DNA from: Marinobacterium jannaschii DSM 6295
Lineage (GTDB): Bacteria; Pseudomonadota; Gammaproteobacteria; Pseudomonadales; Balneatricaceae
Direction of reading: 5' to 3'
Assembly (NCBI RefSeq): GCF_000620085.1
Contig: NZ_JHVJ01000007.1
Span: 124,001 to 188,000 of the forward strand
Length of the DNA stretch: 64,000 nt
Within the stretch, counting starts at the first letter, position 1; each line of letters opens with the position of its first letter. This document shows positions 1-7,820 of this stretch, piece by piece. The translations under genes were made by a program, and so were the position numbers. Below the pieces are notes generated by a model. The model saw only the letters and a list, made by a program, of their open reading frames with translations, was not told the DNA's origin and ran no database searches.

Positions 1-927
1 TCGTTTACACCTTTCGCGACTGCATCTATCGGGCAGGTGCACGAAGCCTGCAAAGATGGCCGGCACCTGGCGATCAAGGTGCAATATCCCGGGATTCGAA
101 AAAGTATCGATAGCGACGTCGACAATGTCGCGGCGCTGTTCGGCCTTTTCCGCCTGATTCCAGGGGAATTCGATTTGGCACCATTGCTTAAAGAAGCCAA
201 ACAACAACTTCACCAAGAAGCCGATTACCGTGCCGAAGCGGTCAATATCGCCGAATATAACCGTTTTATTGGCGATGATTCCGGGTTCGAACTCCCAACG
301 GTAGACAGTTCACTCACCACCTCCGATGTGCTCTCTATGTCTTTCGTCGCCGGGGCCCCTATCGAATCGCTGGCGAGTTCGCCGCTCAATGTGAGAAACC
401 GTGTTGCGACACAGCTGCTGGCACTGGTATTGAAAGAGCTGTTCGAGTGGGGCCTGGTACAGACTGACGCTCAATTTGGCAATTACCGCTACCAGGTCGA
501 GCGGGATCGAATCGGACTCCTCGACTTCGGCGCCACCCGACACTATTCCGACGAGCTGGTTGACGCTTTCCGCCGTCTGATGGGGGCGGCGATTAAAGGC
601 GACCTCTCCGCCATTGAGCACACGGCTGTCGAGCTGGGTTATCTGCGGCAAGCGGAGTCACTAGCCTATCGCCGGGGCTTATGCGAAATGATCAGGGCGG
701 TTGCCGAGCCGGTGCGATACCCGGGCTTATTTGATTTCGGTACCTCCGACCTGTCAAAGCGGGTCGTGGATCTGGCCATCTCCCTGCGGCTGCATCAGCG
801 CTATATGCACCTGCCGCCGACTGATATGCTGTTTCTACACCGCAAAATCGGCGGCACTTATCTGCTTTGCGCCCGGCTACGGGCACAGGTCGACGTCAAC
901 CGCTTGGCCGCGCCCTACATCCGTTGA
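1..927 (+). CDS. ABC1/UbiB-family (COQ8-like) atypical kinase, 5' end outside window
   Basis: The reading frame is open from base 1, so the gene is cut by the window edge. The first visible residues, PFATASIGQVHEA, are the conserved ABC1 region just before the nucleotide-binding lysine (AIKVQYPG). The catalytic-loop motif reads VQTDAQFGNYRY and the metal-binding motif LLDFGATRHY. These resemble mitochondrial COQ8/ADCK3 (QTDPNxxN...LLDFGATR) more than E. coli UbiB (HADxHPGN). The family supports ubiquinone biosynthesis through a membrane-associated ATPase/kinase-like activity. The C-terminal half is intact and ends in TGA. A TetR-fold gene faces it 34 bp downstream. The substrate is unknown; the family call is firm and the role is inferred. 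Confidence 0.9.
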   Translation, partial: SFTPFATASIGQVHEACKDGRHLAIKVQYPGIRKSIDSDVDNVAALFGLFRLIPGEFDLAPLLKEAKQQLHQEADYRAEAVNIAEYNRFIGDDSGFELPTVDSSLTTSDVLSMSFVAGAPIESLASSPLNVRNRVATQLLALVLKELFEWGLVQTDAQFGNYRYQVERDRIGLLDFGATRHYSDELVDAFRRLMGAAIKGDLSAIEHTAVELGYLRQAESLAYRRGLCEMIRAVAEPVRYPGLFDFGTSDLSKRVVDLAISLRLHQRYMHLPPTDMLFLHRKIGGTYLLCARLRAQVDVNRLAAPYIR

Positions 928-961
928 GCATTGCATGGCGTATCCAACATCAGGCGCTGTT

Positions 962-1582
962 TCAGTGGGTATCAGCGGGTAACCAAAAGGCCGCCGCCCG
1001 CTCCGCCCTTGCCAGAAGACTCAACAGCCGCTCGTGCGCCTGCCACTGTTGCAGGCTTTCATCCCGACACCATGTTCGCAAAGTTGCTAAAAAAATACCG
1101 GTCAGGAAAACCTCTTCAACCTGTCTGCGCCGGCCACCTGCATGCAGTCCAGCCGCTTCCCGCCAGAACTGCACCAGACGTGACAGATCAAAGACCATCG
1201 GCAGCCAATGGTGAATGTGGGGGAAATGCAGTTTGGCACCCAGCATCTGAGCAGTGACCCGATGGTAGGGGCTGAGCGCCTCAAACCAGCGCCAGATTAC
1301 CGCTTCCAGCCGCTCTTTGACCGGCAATGCCTCAATATCCTCGAGATCAGCGGCCAGCATGGCCTCAAGCGCACGCGAAAACCAGGCATTGGCGATGGCA
1401 TTGGTATCCGCATAATAGTGACGTATATGGTTTACGGAGGTGTCACAGTATTTCGCCAGCGTCACAAGGCTGAGGTCGTACCAGTTATCCCGCTCAGTCG
1501 CCAATTCTAACGCTGCATTCAGTATTCGATCAGACTCCACGGCTTGTGAGATCTGCTCTGCGTGTTGCGAAGTTGTAGCCAT
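962..1582 (-). CDS. TetR-fold protein, possible COQ9-like partner of the facing ABC1 kinase
   Basis: The 206-residue protein starts at ATG 1582. Residues about 18-60 fit a TetR-type helix-turn-helix (LVTLAKYCDTSVNHIRHYY, then an aliphatic helix). The C-terminal part is helical, with RLEAVIWRWFEAL and a WREAAG segment. COQ9, a lipid-binding ubiquinone-biosynthesis protein, also has the TetR fold and contains a similar DDMWHYAGD segment, so a COQ9-like role beside a COQ8-like kinase is possible, though a plain repressor is equally consistent. The two genes converge and so are not co-transcribed. An 11-bp inverted repeat lies 24-82 bp upstream of its start. The TetR call is good; the ligand and target are unknown. 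Confidence 0.75.
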   Translation of the reverse strand: MATTSQHAEQISQAVESDRILNAALELATERDNWYDLSLVTLAKYCDTSVNHIRHYYADTNAIANAWFSRALEAMLAADLEDIEALPVKERLEAVIWRWFEALSPYHRVTAQMLGAKLHFPHIHHWLPMVFDLSRLVQFWREAAGLHAGGRRRQVEEVFLTGIFLATLRTWCRDESLQQWQAHERLLSLLARAERAAAFWLPADTH

Positions 1583-1903
1583 TACACCGCCCTCGATCAG
1601 AGAGACTGATGCCTGATGCGCCAGGATACTCTTGTCAGCGATCTCCCGGCGTTTCAGGCATCAGGTGTAAACAAGTATAGGGCAGCGAAGGGGTCTCTAT
1701 ACTTTGCTTTTGTTCTGGGCTAGCCCTGTGCTTTACGGTCATCCAATCCGGCCTCAATAGCCGGGTGGAGACAAGGGCCCGGCATCTTCTCAGATACGCT
1801 GAGAGATTAAAGAGATGGCGTTTATAGCGCGATCAGAGCAGAGAAAACCACAGAACCGGCAGTGTTCATCACCCATGCTACAGGAATCCTCTCGACGACA
1901 AGG
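1583..1903. other. Intergenic region with an 11-bp inverted repeat upstream of the TetR gene
   Basis: No gene is supported in this 321-bp gap. CTGATGCCTGA at 1606-1616 and TCAGGCATCAG at 1654-1664 form a perfect inverted repeat with a 37-bp spacer. It is positioned to act as an operator pair or RNA hairpin for the leftward TetR-fold gene. No T-tract terminator for marC was seen. Confidence 0.45.
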
Positions 1904-2506
1904 TCAGGCAGCGGCCACCAGCTGCACCACGCCATCGTAGACAAACTGAATTGCCAGCGCGGCCAGGATAACACCGAGGAAGCGACGCAGAATCTCATCA
2001 CCGGTACGACCGATCAGTACCTTGACGAAACCTGACAGCAGCATCAGTACCAGCGTCAGCAGAGTAATACTGAGGATTGCCAGGATGATCGAGACATCTG
2101 CCGCCGTCGTCTCAGCATCCGAGAACATCAGGATCGCCAGCGTCAGTGAACCGGGGCCGGCGGTGAGCGGTATAGACATTGGGAATACGGAGATATCTTT
2201 CTTCTCCGTTGTAACCTTGTACTCCAGGTCCTGCGTGATCATGTTGAAGGCGGTATAGAACAGTAGTAGGCCACCTGAGATCCTCAGAGCCTCGATACTG
2301 ATCCCCAACTTGGACAGGAACACCTCGCCGTAGTTACCAAACACGATCAGTAGCACAGTGGTGATCAGCATCGACTTTATCGCCATCACCCTGCGGTGTC
2401 GCACCTCTCCGGCGGGCACCAGGGAGTGAAAGATGATAGCAGCGCCAATCGGGTCGATGATGACAAACAAGCCGGTAAGGGCATTCAGGTATACAAGCAG
2501 ATCCAT
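1904..2506 (-). CDS. MarC-family integral membrane protein
   Basis: This is a 200-residue, very hydrophobic protein with about six predicted membrane segments. The N-terminal segment contains GLFVIIDPIGAAIIF and the middle the loop FPMSIPLTAGPGSLT; the repeated 'P-G' loop pattern is the hallmark of the MarC/UPF0056 family, and its length matches the usual 200-220 residues. It lies in the inner membrane; transport activity has been proposed for the family but the substrate is not established. It stands alone, with its start at ATG 2506. The family is certain; the function is unknown. Confidence 0.9.
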   Translation of the reverse strand: MDLLVYLNALTGLFVIIDPIGAAIIFHSLVPAGEVRHRRVMAIKSMLITTVLLIVFGNYGEVFLSKLGISIEALRISGGLLLFYTAFNMITQDLEYKVTTEKKDISVFPMSIPLTAGPGSLTLAILMFSDAETTAADVSIILAILSITLLTLVLMLLSGFVKVLIGRTGDEILRRFLGVILAALAIQFVYDGVVQLVAAA

Positions 2507-2814
2507 TCTAAATCTCAGGAAATAATCAGTTTACAGAGCTGTCCGCAGGGACAGTATTTTGCGTCAGGCAGGAGCGGCGGGTAACGGATGCCCCGACCGG
2601 AATCATAGCCGGGCGCGACTTTATCAAAATGTATATACATTTAAAACCCACAAGAACGATCTGTATGAATTTTCATACCGCTGTAAGAAAAAGTTGGGGA
2701 TAAAGCGATCAGGCGGCGTGCAACGAATTCAGAACGCTTTCTCGCGGGCAAGACAGCCCCTGATGGAAGCGCGGCTGGAAAACCGGAGAGGTCCGGAGAT
2801 AGTTAGGTCCTGAG
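2507..2814. other. Intergenic region with a 16-bp perfect palindrome
   Basis: No credible gene is present between marC and the dapA terminator. The only structure seen is AAATGTATATACATTT at 2627-2642, a perfect 16-bp palindrome about 120 bp upstream of marC, which could be an operator or simply AT-rich promoter DNA. The rest shows no repeats or convincing coding signal. Confidence 0.4.
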
Positions 2815-2842
2815 ATAAAAATGGCCCGCCTTAGGGCGGGCC
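2815..2842 (-). terminator. Rho-independent terminator of dapA
   Basis: GGCCCGCC and GGGCGGGCC pair around a TTA loop (2823-2842). On the minus strand the stem is followed by ATTTTTAT. It sits 40 bp after the dapA stop codon, so dapA ends its transcript alone and is not joined to bamC-purC. Confidence 0.9.
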
Positions 2843-2882
2843 GGAAAGCGATTCGAAGGGGATGAATCGTGTTAGAACAGGT

Positions 2883-3755
2883 TTATAGCAGGCCGGCAAA
2901 CTCCAGCGCAGCCTTGACGTTGGCACGGCCCGCTTCGGACATTGGAACGATCGGCAGGCGCGCCTCATCACCACACAGCCCCAGCAGGGAAGCGGCGTAT
3001 TTAACACCGGCCGGGCTTGGCTCAGAGAACAGGGCATTATGTAGCGGTGCCAGGCGATCCTGAATCTCCAGCGCAGCCGCAAAGTCACCACGGTCACAAG
3101 CTTCATGCATCTGTGCACAGAGTCCTGGCGCTACATTTGCCGTCACAGAGATACAGCCGTGGCCACCGTTGGCGCGGTAAGCCATGGCGGTCAGGTCTTC
3201 GCCGGACAGGTAGCTAAACTCACCTTTTACCTGCAGGCGCTCCTGGCTGATGCGGGACAGGTCGCCGGTAGCGTCTTTGACACCTGATACGCGAGGCAGC
3301 TCTGCCAGACGCGCCATGGTTTCCGGCAGCACATCGACCACGGCACGTGGCGGGATGTTGTAGATAACCACCGGGATATCGATAGCATCATGGATCATCT
3401 TAAACTGCTGGTACAGGCCTTCCTGGTTCGGACGGTTGTAGTAGCCCGCTACACTGAGGATGGCATCAGCACCGGCTGCCTGGGCATGTCGGGAGTATTC
3501 CACCGCTTCCAGCGGGTTATTGGAACCGGCTCCGGCAATCACCGGCACGCGACCCGCAGTCTCTTCAACCACGATCTCGATCACCCGCTTATGCTCGGCT
3601 TCCGTCAGGGTCGGGGACTCACCGGTTGTGCCGACCGGCACCAGACCATGGGTACCGTTGTCAATCTGCCAGTTAACCATCTTACGCAGCGCCGCTTCAT
3701 CCAGCGTACCGTTTGTAAATGGGGTAATCAGCGCTACATAAGATCCGCGAAACAT
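2883..3755 (-). CDS. dapA: 4-hydroxy-tetrahydrodipicolinate synthase
   Basis: This enzyme condenses pyruvate with aspartate semialdehyde in the first committed step of the diaminopimelate/lysine pathway. The 290-residue chain starts at ATG 3755, 7 bases after an AAGGAG ribosome site; a further 14 codons are open upstream but lack such a site. Seen residues are Thr43-Thr44 (VGTTGES), Tyr106 (YYNRP), Tyr132 and Arg137 (IYNIPPR), and the Schiff-base Lys160 (GVKDATGD), all at family positions. The wording IYNIPPRAVVD...LSGED...GGHGCISVTANVAP is closer in memory to alphaproteobacterial DapA than to E. coli DapA, and the usual bamC-purC neighbours are missing. This may therefore be an acquired or second copy. 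It is preceded by a candidate lysine attenuator. Confidence 0.95.
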   Translation of the reverse strand: MFRGSYVALITPFTNGTLDEAALRKMVNWQIDNGTHGLVPVGTTGESPTLTEAEHKRVIEIVVEETAGRVPVIAGAGSNNPLEAVEYSRHAQAAGADAILSVAGYYNRPNQEGLYQQFKMIHDAIDIPVVIYNIPPRAVVDVLPETMARLAELPRVSGVKDATGDLSRISQERLQVKGEFSYLSGEDLTAMAYRANGGHGCISVTANVAPGLCAQMHEACDRGDFAAALEIQDRLAPLHNALFSEPSPAGVKYAASLLGLCGDEARLPIVPMSEAGRANVKAALEFAGLL

Positions 3756-3778
3756 GGGTAAACTCCTTAAAAAAACTA

Positions 3779-3816
3779 TAAAAAAACCCGGTTGCAAAGC
3801 CTGCGACCGGGTTTCG
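3779..3816 (-). terminator. Intrinsic terminator in the dapA leader (attenuator stem B:C)
   Basis: In the leftward transcript AAACCCGGT (3814-3806) pairs with ACCGGGTTT (3792-3784), nine base pairs with a possible inner GCA/TGC extension. It is followed by seven T's ending at 3780. It lies only about 25 nt before the dapA start codon and after the leader ORF stop. A terminator at this place blocks dapA unless it is prevented from forming. Confidence 0.85.
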
Positions 3817-3861
3817 AATTCTGTGTCTGAGTGCAGCTAACAAGCGATACGAAACCGGGTC
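3805..3861 (-). promoter_or_regulatory. Candidate antiterminator pairing (segments A:B) in the dapA leader
   Basis: Segment A (GACCCGGTTTCG, 3861-3850) lies inside the leader ORF, 17 nt after its last lysine codon. It can pair with segment B (CGAAACCCGGTC, 3816-3805) over 11 of 12 positions with one C-C mismatch. B is also the left arm of the terminator, so A:B and B:C exclude each other. A ribosome stalled on lysine codons would leave A free; one that reaches the TAG would cover it. The pairing is seen in the sequence; its regulatory use is inferred. Confidence 0.65.
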
Positions 3862-3926
3862 ACGGAGAAGACTCCCCGTTTATCTGCCTTTGGTTTGTAT
3901 TTCACTTGAGTGTTATTCACTGTCAT
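3837..3926 (-). CDS. Putative lysine-rich leader peptide of dapA (29 codons)
   Basis: This small ORF runs from ATG 3926 to TAG 3839-3837. Residues 7-18 read QVKYKPKADKRG, four lysines in eight residues (codons AAA, AAA, AAG, AAA), followed by VFSVTRFRIAC. No strong Shine-Dalgarno site is visible: GAGA abuts the ATG but is about six bases before an alternative GTG start at codon 3. It begins about 85 nt into the predicted transcript and ends just before the terminator. The peptide itself probably has no function; its translation would report lysyl-tRNA supply. Confidence rests on context, since a 29-codon ORF alone means little. Confidence 0.6.
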   Translation of the reverse strand: MTVNNTQVKYKPKADKRGVFSVTRFRIAC

Positions 3927-4018
3927 TCTCAGTATTAGTGACAAATTAACGTCAAATTCAGGGACGGCATGACAGGCTGTTGTTCACCGCTAAGTGCCCA
4001 TCCCTATTAATGACTGCT

Positions 4019-4047
4019 AATATACAGAATCATATTCTCAAAGACAA
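4019..4047 (-). promoter_or_regulatory. Predicted sigma-70 promoter of the dapA leader transcript
   Basis: On the minus strand TTGTCT (4047-4042) and TATATT (4024-4019) are separated by exactly 17 bp. The predicted start is near 4012, giving a leader of about 257 nt to the dapA start codon. The spacer contains the palindrome AGAATCATATTCT (4026-4038). A related element, GAATTATATTC, lies at 4087-4097 and ATTCTAGAAT at 4051-4060, so a repressor or activator may also act here. Confidence 0.6.
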
Positions 4048-4140
4048 CCCATTCTAGAATTTTATATGTAATATAAACATCAAACCGAATTATATTCTGA
4101 TCTATTGTGCAAAAATGACGTCCGGCCGGGGGAAAACTAC

Positions 4141-4165
4141 AAAAAAGCGGGCCTGATCGCCCGCT
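4141..4165 (-). terminator. Terminator of the chemoreceptor gene
   Basis: AGCGGGC and GCCCGCT pair around six bases (4146-4165) and are followed on the minus strand by a run of T's. The hairpin sits 24 bp after the chemoreceptor stop codon and separates it from the dapA leader promoter. Confidence 0.9.
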
Positions 4166-4188
4166 GCAGTCAGAATACAGAATTTAAT

Positions 4189-6234
4189 TCAGGCGAGGAT
4201 CTGGAAACGAGACACCCGGTCACGCAGCGTCCGGGCCTGCTGTGCCATCTGAATACCGGCGGTGGCATTGCCTTCAGCCTCCAGCGCCGTCCTGCGGGCT
4301 GAATCCTCCAGGGTCTGGCTGCTGGCACTGATCTGGCTGGCCGCAGCACTCTGTTCCTCTGTCGCCCGGGCAACGGATTCCAGATGCTGACGCACCTGAT
4401 CGGCGGCCTGCCGGATCTGCTCAAGCACCGTCCCCGCCTCCCCCACCTCGGTGACACAACGCTGGACCTGACCGACACCCCCCTGCATCTGCTCGGTAGC
4501 ACGAAGGGAGTTATCCTGCAGTTTCTGCACCACCAGCTGAATTTCACGGGTCGATTGCTGGGTGCGTTGCGCCAGGGTACGAACTTCATCCGCGACTACG
4601 GCAAAGCCCCGGCCCTGCTCACCGGCACGGGCAGCTTCAATGGCGGCGTTCAATGCCAGTAAGTTGGTCTGTTCTGCCACCGCAGAGATCACTTCGACTA
4701 CCTTACCGATTGCAGCACTGTCCTGCTGTAACTGGCTGATCACCGAGGAGGCCTGACTGAATTCTCGTTGCAGGTCATCCACCGAGCGCACCACTCTGTC
4801 GATCACCTCTCCGCCCCGGGCCGACAGATCAGCGGTAGCACCGGCATCCTGCGAGACGGCAACCGTACTGGCAGACACCTCCTCGACCGATTCGGCCATC
4901 TGGTTGATCGCAACCGACACCTGGGTGGTCTCGTCACTGCTGCTGCGGGCGACGCCCTGCATCTCGCCGCTGACTTCTACCACCTGTTCAGAAACAGCAG
5001 CGATATCCTCGCCTGAAGAACGTACCTGGCTGACCACCGCCGAGAACTGCTCCAGCATGGCATTGATACTGAGCTTCAGCTGATCAAGTTCATTCGCGGT
5101 ATCCGCCGGGATCTGATCACGGAAACGGTAGGTAAGGTCCCCGGCACCGATCTGCAGCATGATATCGCGCATGGTCCGGACCGGCCTCAGTGCCCGGCTC
5201 AGGAACAGTCCGAGTACGACAACCAGAATGAATGCGGCCGCCAGCGAGAACAACACCATCAGCCACAGCAGGTTGTGCACGGCGCTGACAAACTCATCGG
5301 CATAACTAACGGCAAACACCACCCAGTTTCCGGCACCGGTCTGATGCCAGACCATACGGGCATCGCGTCCGCTGGCTGACTCCGTGTAGTCCACGGCCCC
5401 TTCTTTCTGACTTAGCAGCTCTCTCAGCCGCGGCGCCGGCAGATCAGAATAGACCGCTTCAAGCTGCTTGCCCTGAGACTCTATGTGGGCGATCAGCTTG
5501 CCACGGTTTTTGCCGTCACCGGCATACGCCAGCCCGAGATAGCCTGAGTCACCGATAGAGAGCGACTGCAGGTTTTGTCGCAGTGCCGCCATCACCCTGG
5601 AGATAGGCAGGCCGACGTAAAGTATCGCATTCACCTGACCATCAGCGCCGGTAAGCGGGCTGTACTTGGTCATATAATCCGTCCCGAACAGGCGGGCCTC
5701 ACCGATATATGGCTGGCCGGAGAGCAGTTGCCGGTAGCCCGGATGGGTCTTACCCAGCAAAGTACCGATAGCACGTTCGCCCCGTTCGTTTTTAAGTGAT
5801 GTGGTCACCCGCAGGAAATCATCGCCATAGCGGATAAAGACCGTGGCATTACCACCGGTCATACGGGCAAACTGGTCAACGCGGGAGAAATTGAGGTTAA
5901 CCTGATCACCCTGGTGGCGTACCAGAGGTGCCTCATAGTGACCGATACGCACTTTTTCCGAATGCGAAAACTCAAGCCGGTCCGGATAGAGTTCATTAAA
6001 GGTACGCGCCAGCATCTCAGTGTTATCCATAATGGTGCTGAACGCGGTATTCATCTGCGCAGCCAAGGCCGTCACCTGGCGCTGCTGACTCTCAGCAACA
6101 TTGGACAACATCAGGTTACGGGTCTGATAACCGGTAATGGCGAGAAACAGTGCCATAACCAGGATAATAAGCAGAAAGGCACCGGTGCGCAGCTGGCGGG
6201 ATAGAGACCAGTTAGCAATCCATTTATTCATCAA
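4189..6234 (-). CDS. Methyl-accepting chemotaxis protein with Cache sensor domain
   Basis: This 681-residue inner-membrane receptor starts at the first of two ATGs, six bases after GGAG. It has a first membrane helix at about residues 17-36, a periplasmic Cache-type ligand domain to about 320 (with [20 protein letters not shown] and [11 protein letters not shown]), a second helix at about 322-347, a HAMP linker, and a signalling domain with the hairpin tip [20 protein letters not shown]. It should relay a ligand signal to CheA/CheW and be methylated by CheR. The ligand cannot be read from the sequence. It is monocistronic, with a terminator downstream. Confidence 0.95.
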   Translation of the reverse strand: MMNKWIANWSLSRQLRTGAFLLIILVMALFLAITGYQTRNLMLSNVAESQQRQVTALAAQMNTAFSTIMDNTEMLARTFNELYPDRLEFSHSEKVRIGHYEAPLVRHQGDQVNLNFSRVDQFARMTGGNATVFIRYGDDFLRVTTSLKNERGERAIGTLLGKTHPGYRQLLSGQPYIGEARLFGTDYMTKYSPLTGADGQVNAILYVGLPISRVMAALRQNLQSLSIGDSGYLGLAYAGDGKNRGKLIAHIESQGKQLEAVYSDLPAPRLRELLSQKEGAVDYTESASGRDARMVWHQTGAGNWVVFAVSYADEFVSAVHNLLWLMVLFSLAAAFILVVVLGLFLSRALRPVRTMRDIMLQIGAGDLTYRFRDQIPADTANELDQLKLSINAMLEQFSAVVSQVRSSGEDIAAVSEQVVEVSGEMQGVARSSSDETTQVSVAINQMAESVEEVSASTVAVSQDAGATADLSARGGEVIDRVVRSVDDLQREFSQASSVISQLQQDSAAIGKVVEVISAVAEQTNLLALNAAIEAARAGEQGRGFAVVADEVRTLAQRTQQSTREIQLVVQKLQDNSLRATEQMQGGVGQVQRCVTEVGEAGTVLEQIRQAADQVRQHLESVARATEEQSAAASQISASSQTLEDSARRTALEAEGNATAGIQMAQQARTLRDRVSRFQILA

Positions 6235-6514
6235 CTGCTCCTTGCGGATCTGTGGGATTAAGCAGAGCTCAATTCAAACGATATATTGAGATAACGTTAA
6301 AGAATAAAGCGACGCGATCATACACTCAGATGAGAATAGTTTTCAATAACAAGTTAATAGAAGTGTAATAGACCAACAGAGGGGCACAGGCATACAAAGA
6401 AGCAGAGAAGGCTCTGGGGATGCAAGAGGTGTCAGTTGCTACCCAACCAGGACAGCAAACCAACCCGTAAATGTATAGCGCGGCTTCTGTATACTCCTGA
6501 TAGAGAAGCCATTC

Positions 6515-7714
6515 TCAGGCAGCCGTCTGCTGCTGATCTGAGATGCGGCTGCGCCCCGCCAGTATCCAGAGTGCTATGGCAACAGGTAATAGCGATACCA
6601 GTGCCAGCAGCTGATAGACCCCCACCAGCGAACTGGTGCTGTCGCTGATAAAGCCAGCGATCAGGTTGCCGCTTGCCCCGCCGAGACCGGCCATCACCAT
6701 GCAAAATCCGCTGATCTGCATCGTCGCCGTCGGCGCAAAATAGCGGCTCACCCAGCCCGCCAGAATGCCCCAGACCGGAAAGTACATCATGCCGTAGCCA
6801 ACACCGGCCAGCAGGGCAAACCGGCCAGGATCAAGCACGAAGAGCCCCAACCCCGTGGCAAAGCCGGTGAATATCAACAACAACGCCACGCCGTGTCCCT
6901 TGCTGTCGGCCAGTTTACCGGTGACAAAACCGGCGAACATTCCGGTCAGCCCCAGCGTGGTCCAGGTCAGTCCCCCCAGTGCAGAGGGTAACTGGAGTTC
7001 TGCCAGAAAAGTATTCAGCCAGTTGCTAAACGGCATGGTGGTGAAGCCAACAAAGAAACACAGCAAGCAGGCCGTCAGTGCCACAGGCTGTCGGATTACG
7101 GTACTCAACAGCTGGGCCGCGGATAGCGCACTGTCTGCCTGCTCAGCCTCGCCGCCAGGCTGCTTCCTTTTCAGACGCCCGAGCATCCGCAAGGTAATGA
7201 TTATTACCACCACCCCGATTGCGGCGGCGATCAGCCAGCCGCTCTGCCATCCCAGCAATGGCACCACAAGAAGAATCAGCAGGCCGTTAAAACCATAGCC
7301 CCAGGCGGTTCCGCTGGCAGCCGTTGACAGGTAGGTCGAGCTTTTCTCCGAGCTGCTGCTACGGCTGATAACATCGACAATAGCTCCCCAGCTGATAGCG
7401 GCACTGGCCGAGAGGCAGGTCAGTGCCGCCGTGATCACCAGTGGATCACTCAGAAAAGCGATGGAAGCCAGCAGCGACGTGGTCACTGTACCGGTACCGA
7501 TCAGCAGTTTAGAGGCGGCAATGCGGTGCCCGATCAGGCCTAACAACATAGCCCCGCCCAGATAAGCCAGCTGAGACAGCGCCCCAATGGCAGCAAGGTG
7601 CCAGTGGGTCAGCGCAATGTCCTCCCGCATCAGCGGTACCAGCGCGGCAAAGAGAAATACTCCAAAGCCGTGGCTGATTATCTGATTCATACCGAAAATG
7701 GCGGCCATACCCAT
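6515..7714 (-). CDS. Major facilitator superfamily transporter
   Basis: A 399-residue protein with about 12 hydrophobic segments and a central charged loop (residues about 177-197, RLKRKQPGGEAEQADS) splits into the two six-helix halves of an MFS carrier. The start ATG 7714 follows GGAG by eight bases; a second ATG lies two codons later. It is divergent from a LysR gene across 106 bp, the usual arrangement when the regulator controls the transporter in response to its substrate. The substrate is unknown. The 280-bp gap on its other side is AT-rich and shows nothing clear. Confidence 0.9.
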   Translation of the reverse strand: MGMAAIFGMNQIISHGFGVFLFAALVPLMREDIALTHWHLAAIGALSQLAYLGGAMLLGLIGHRIAASKLLIGTGTVTTSLLASIAFLSDPLVITAALTCLSASAAISWGAIVDVISRSSSSEKSSTYLSTAASGTAWGYGFNGLLILLVVPLLGWQSGWLIAAAIGVVVIIITLRMLGRLKRKQPGGEAEQADSALSAAQLLSTVIRQPVALTACLLCFFVGFTTMPFSNWLNTFLAELQLPSALGGLTWTTLGLTGMFAGFVTGKLADSKGHGVALLLIFTGFATGLGLFVLDPGRFALLAGVGYGMMYFPVWGILAGWVSRYFAPTATMQISGFCMVMAGLGGASGNLIAGFISDSTSSLVGVYQLLALVSLLPVAIALWILAGRSRISDQQQTAA

Positions 7715-7820
7715 AGGACTACTCCGAAACTTTTTATTTTGCGGAGATCATAAAAGCTTGCCAGACATCAATAAAACGATAAATACTGACAACCACCTTC
7801 AGCTTTATTGAATTCTGACT

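Noticed and set aside
2627-2642. LexA (SOS) box
   Set aside because: The palindrome has TGT-ATAT-ACA with too short a centre for the CTGT-N8-ACAG spacing.
2559-2813. 84-codon plus-strand frame between marC and dapA
   Set aside because: No ribosome site or hydrophobic or domain pattern is present, and composition looks like random sequence.
3756-4188. Lysine riboswitch in front of dapA
   Set aside because: I looked for the conserved L-box segments and could not find them; the leader ORF and A/B/C pairings explain the region better.
6482-6512. GGCTTCT/AGAAGCC hairpin as terminator of the MFS gene
   Set aside because: The stem is only seven pairs and no T-run follows on the minus strand.
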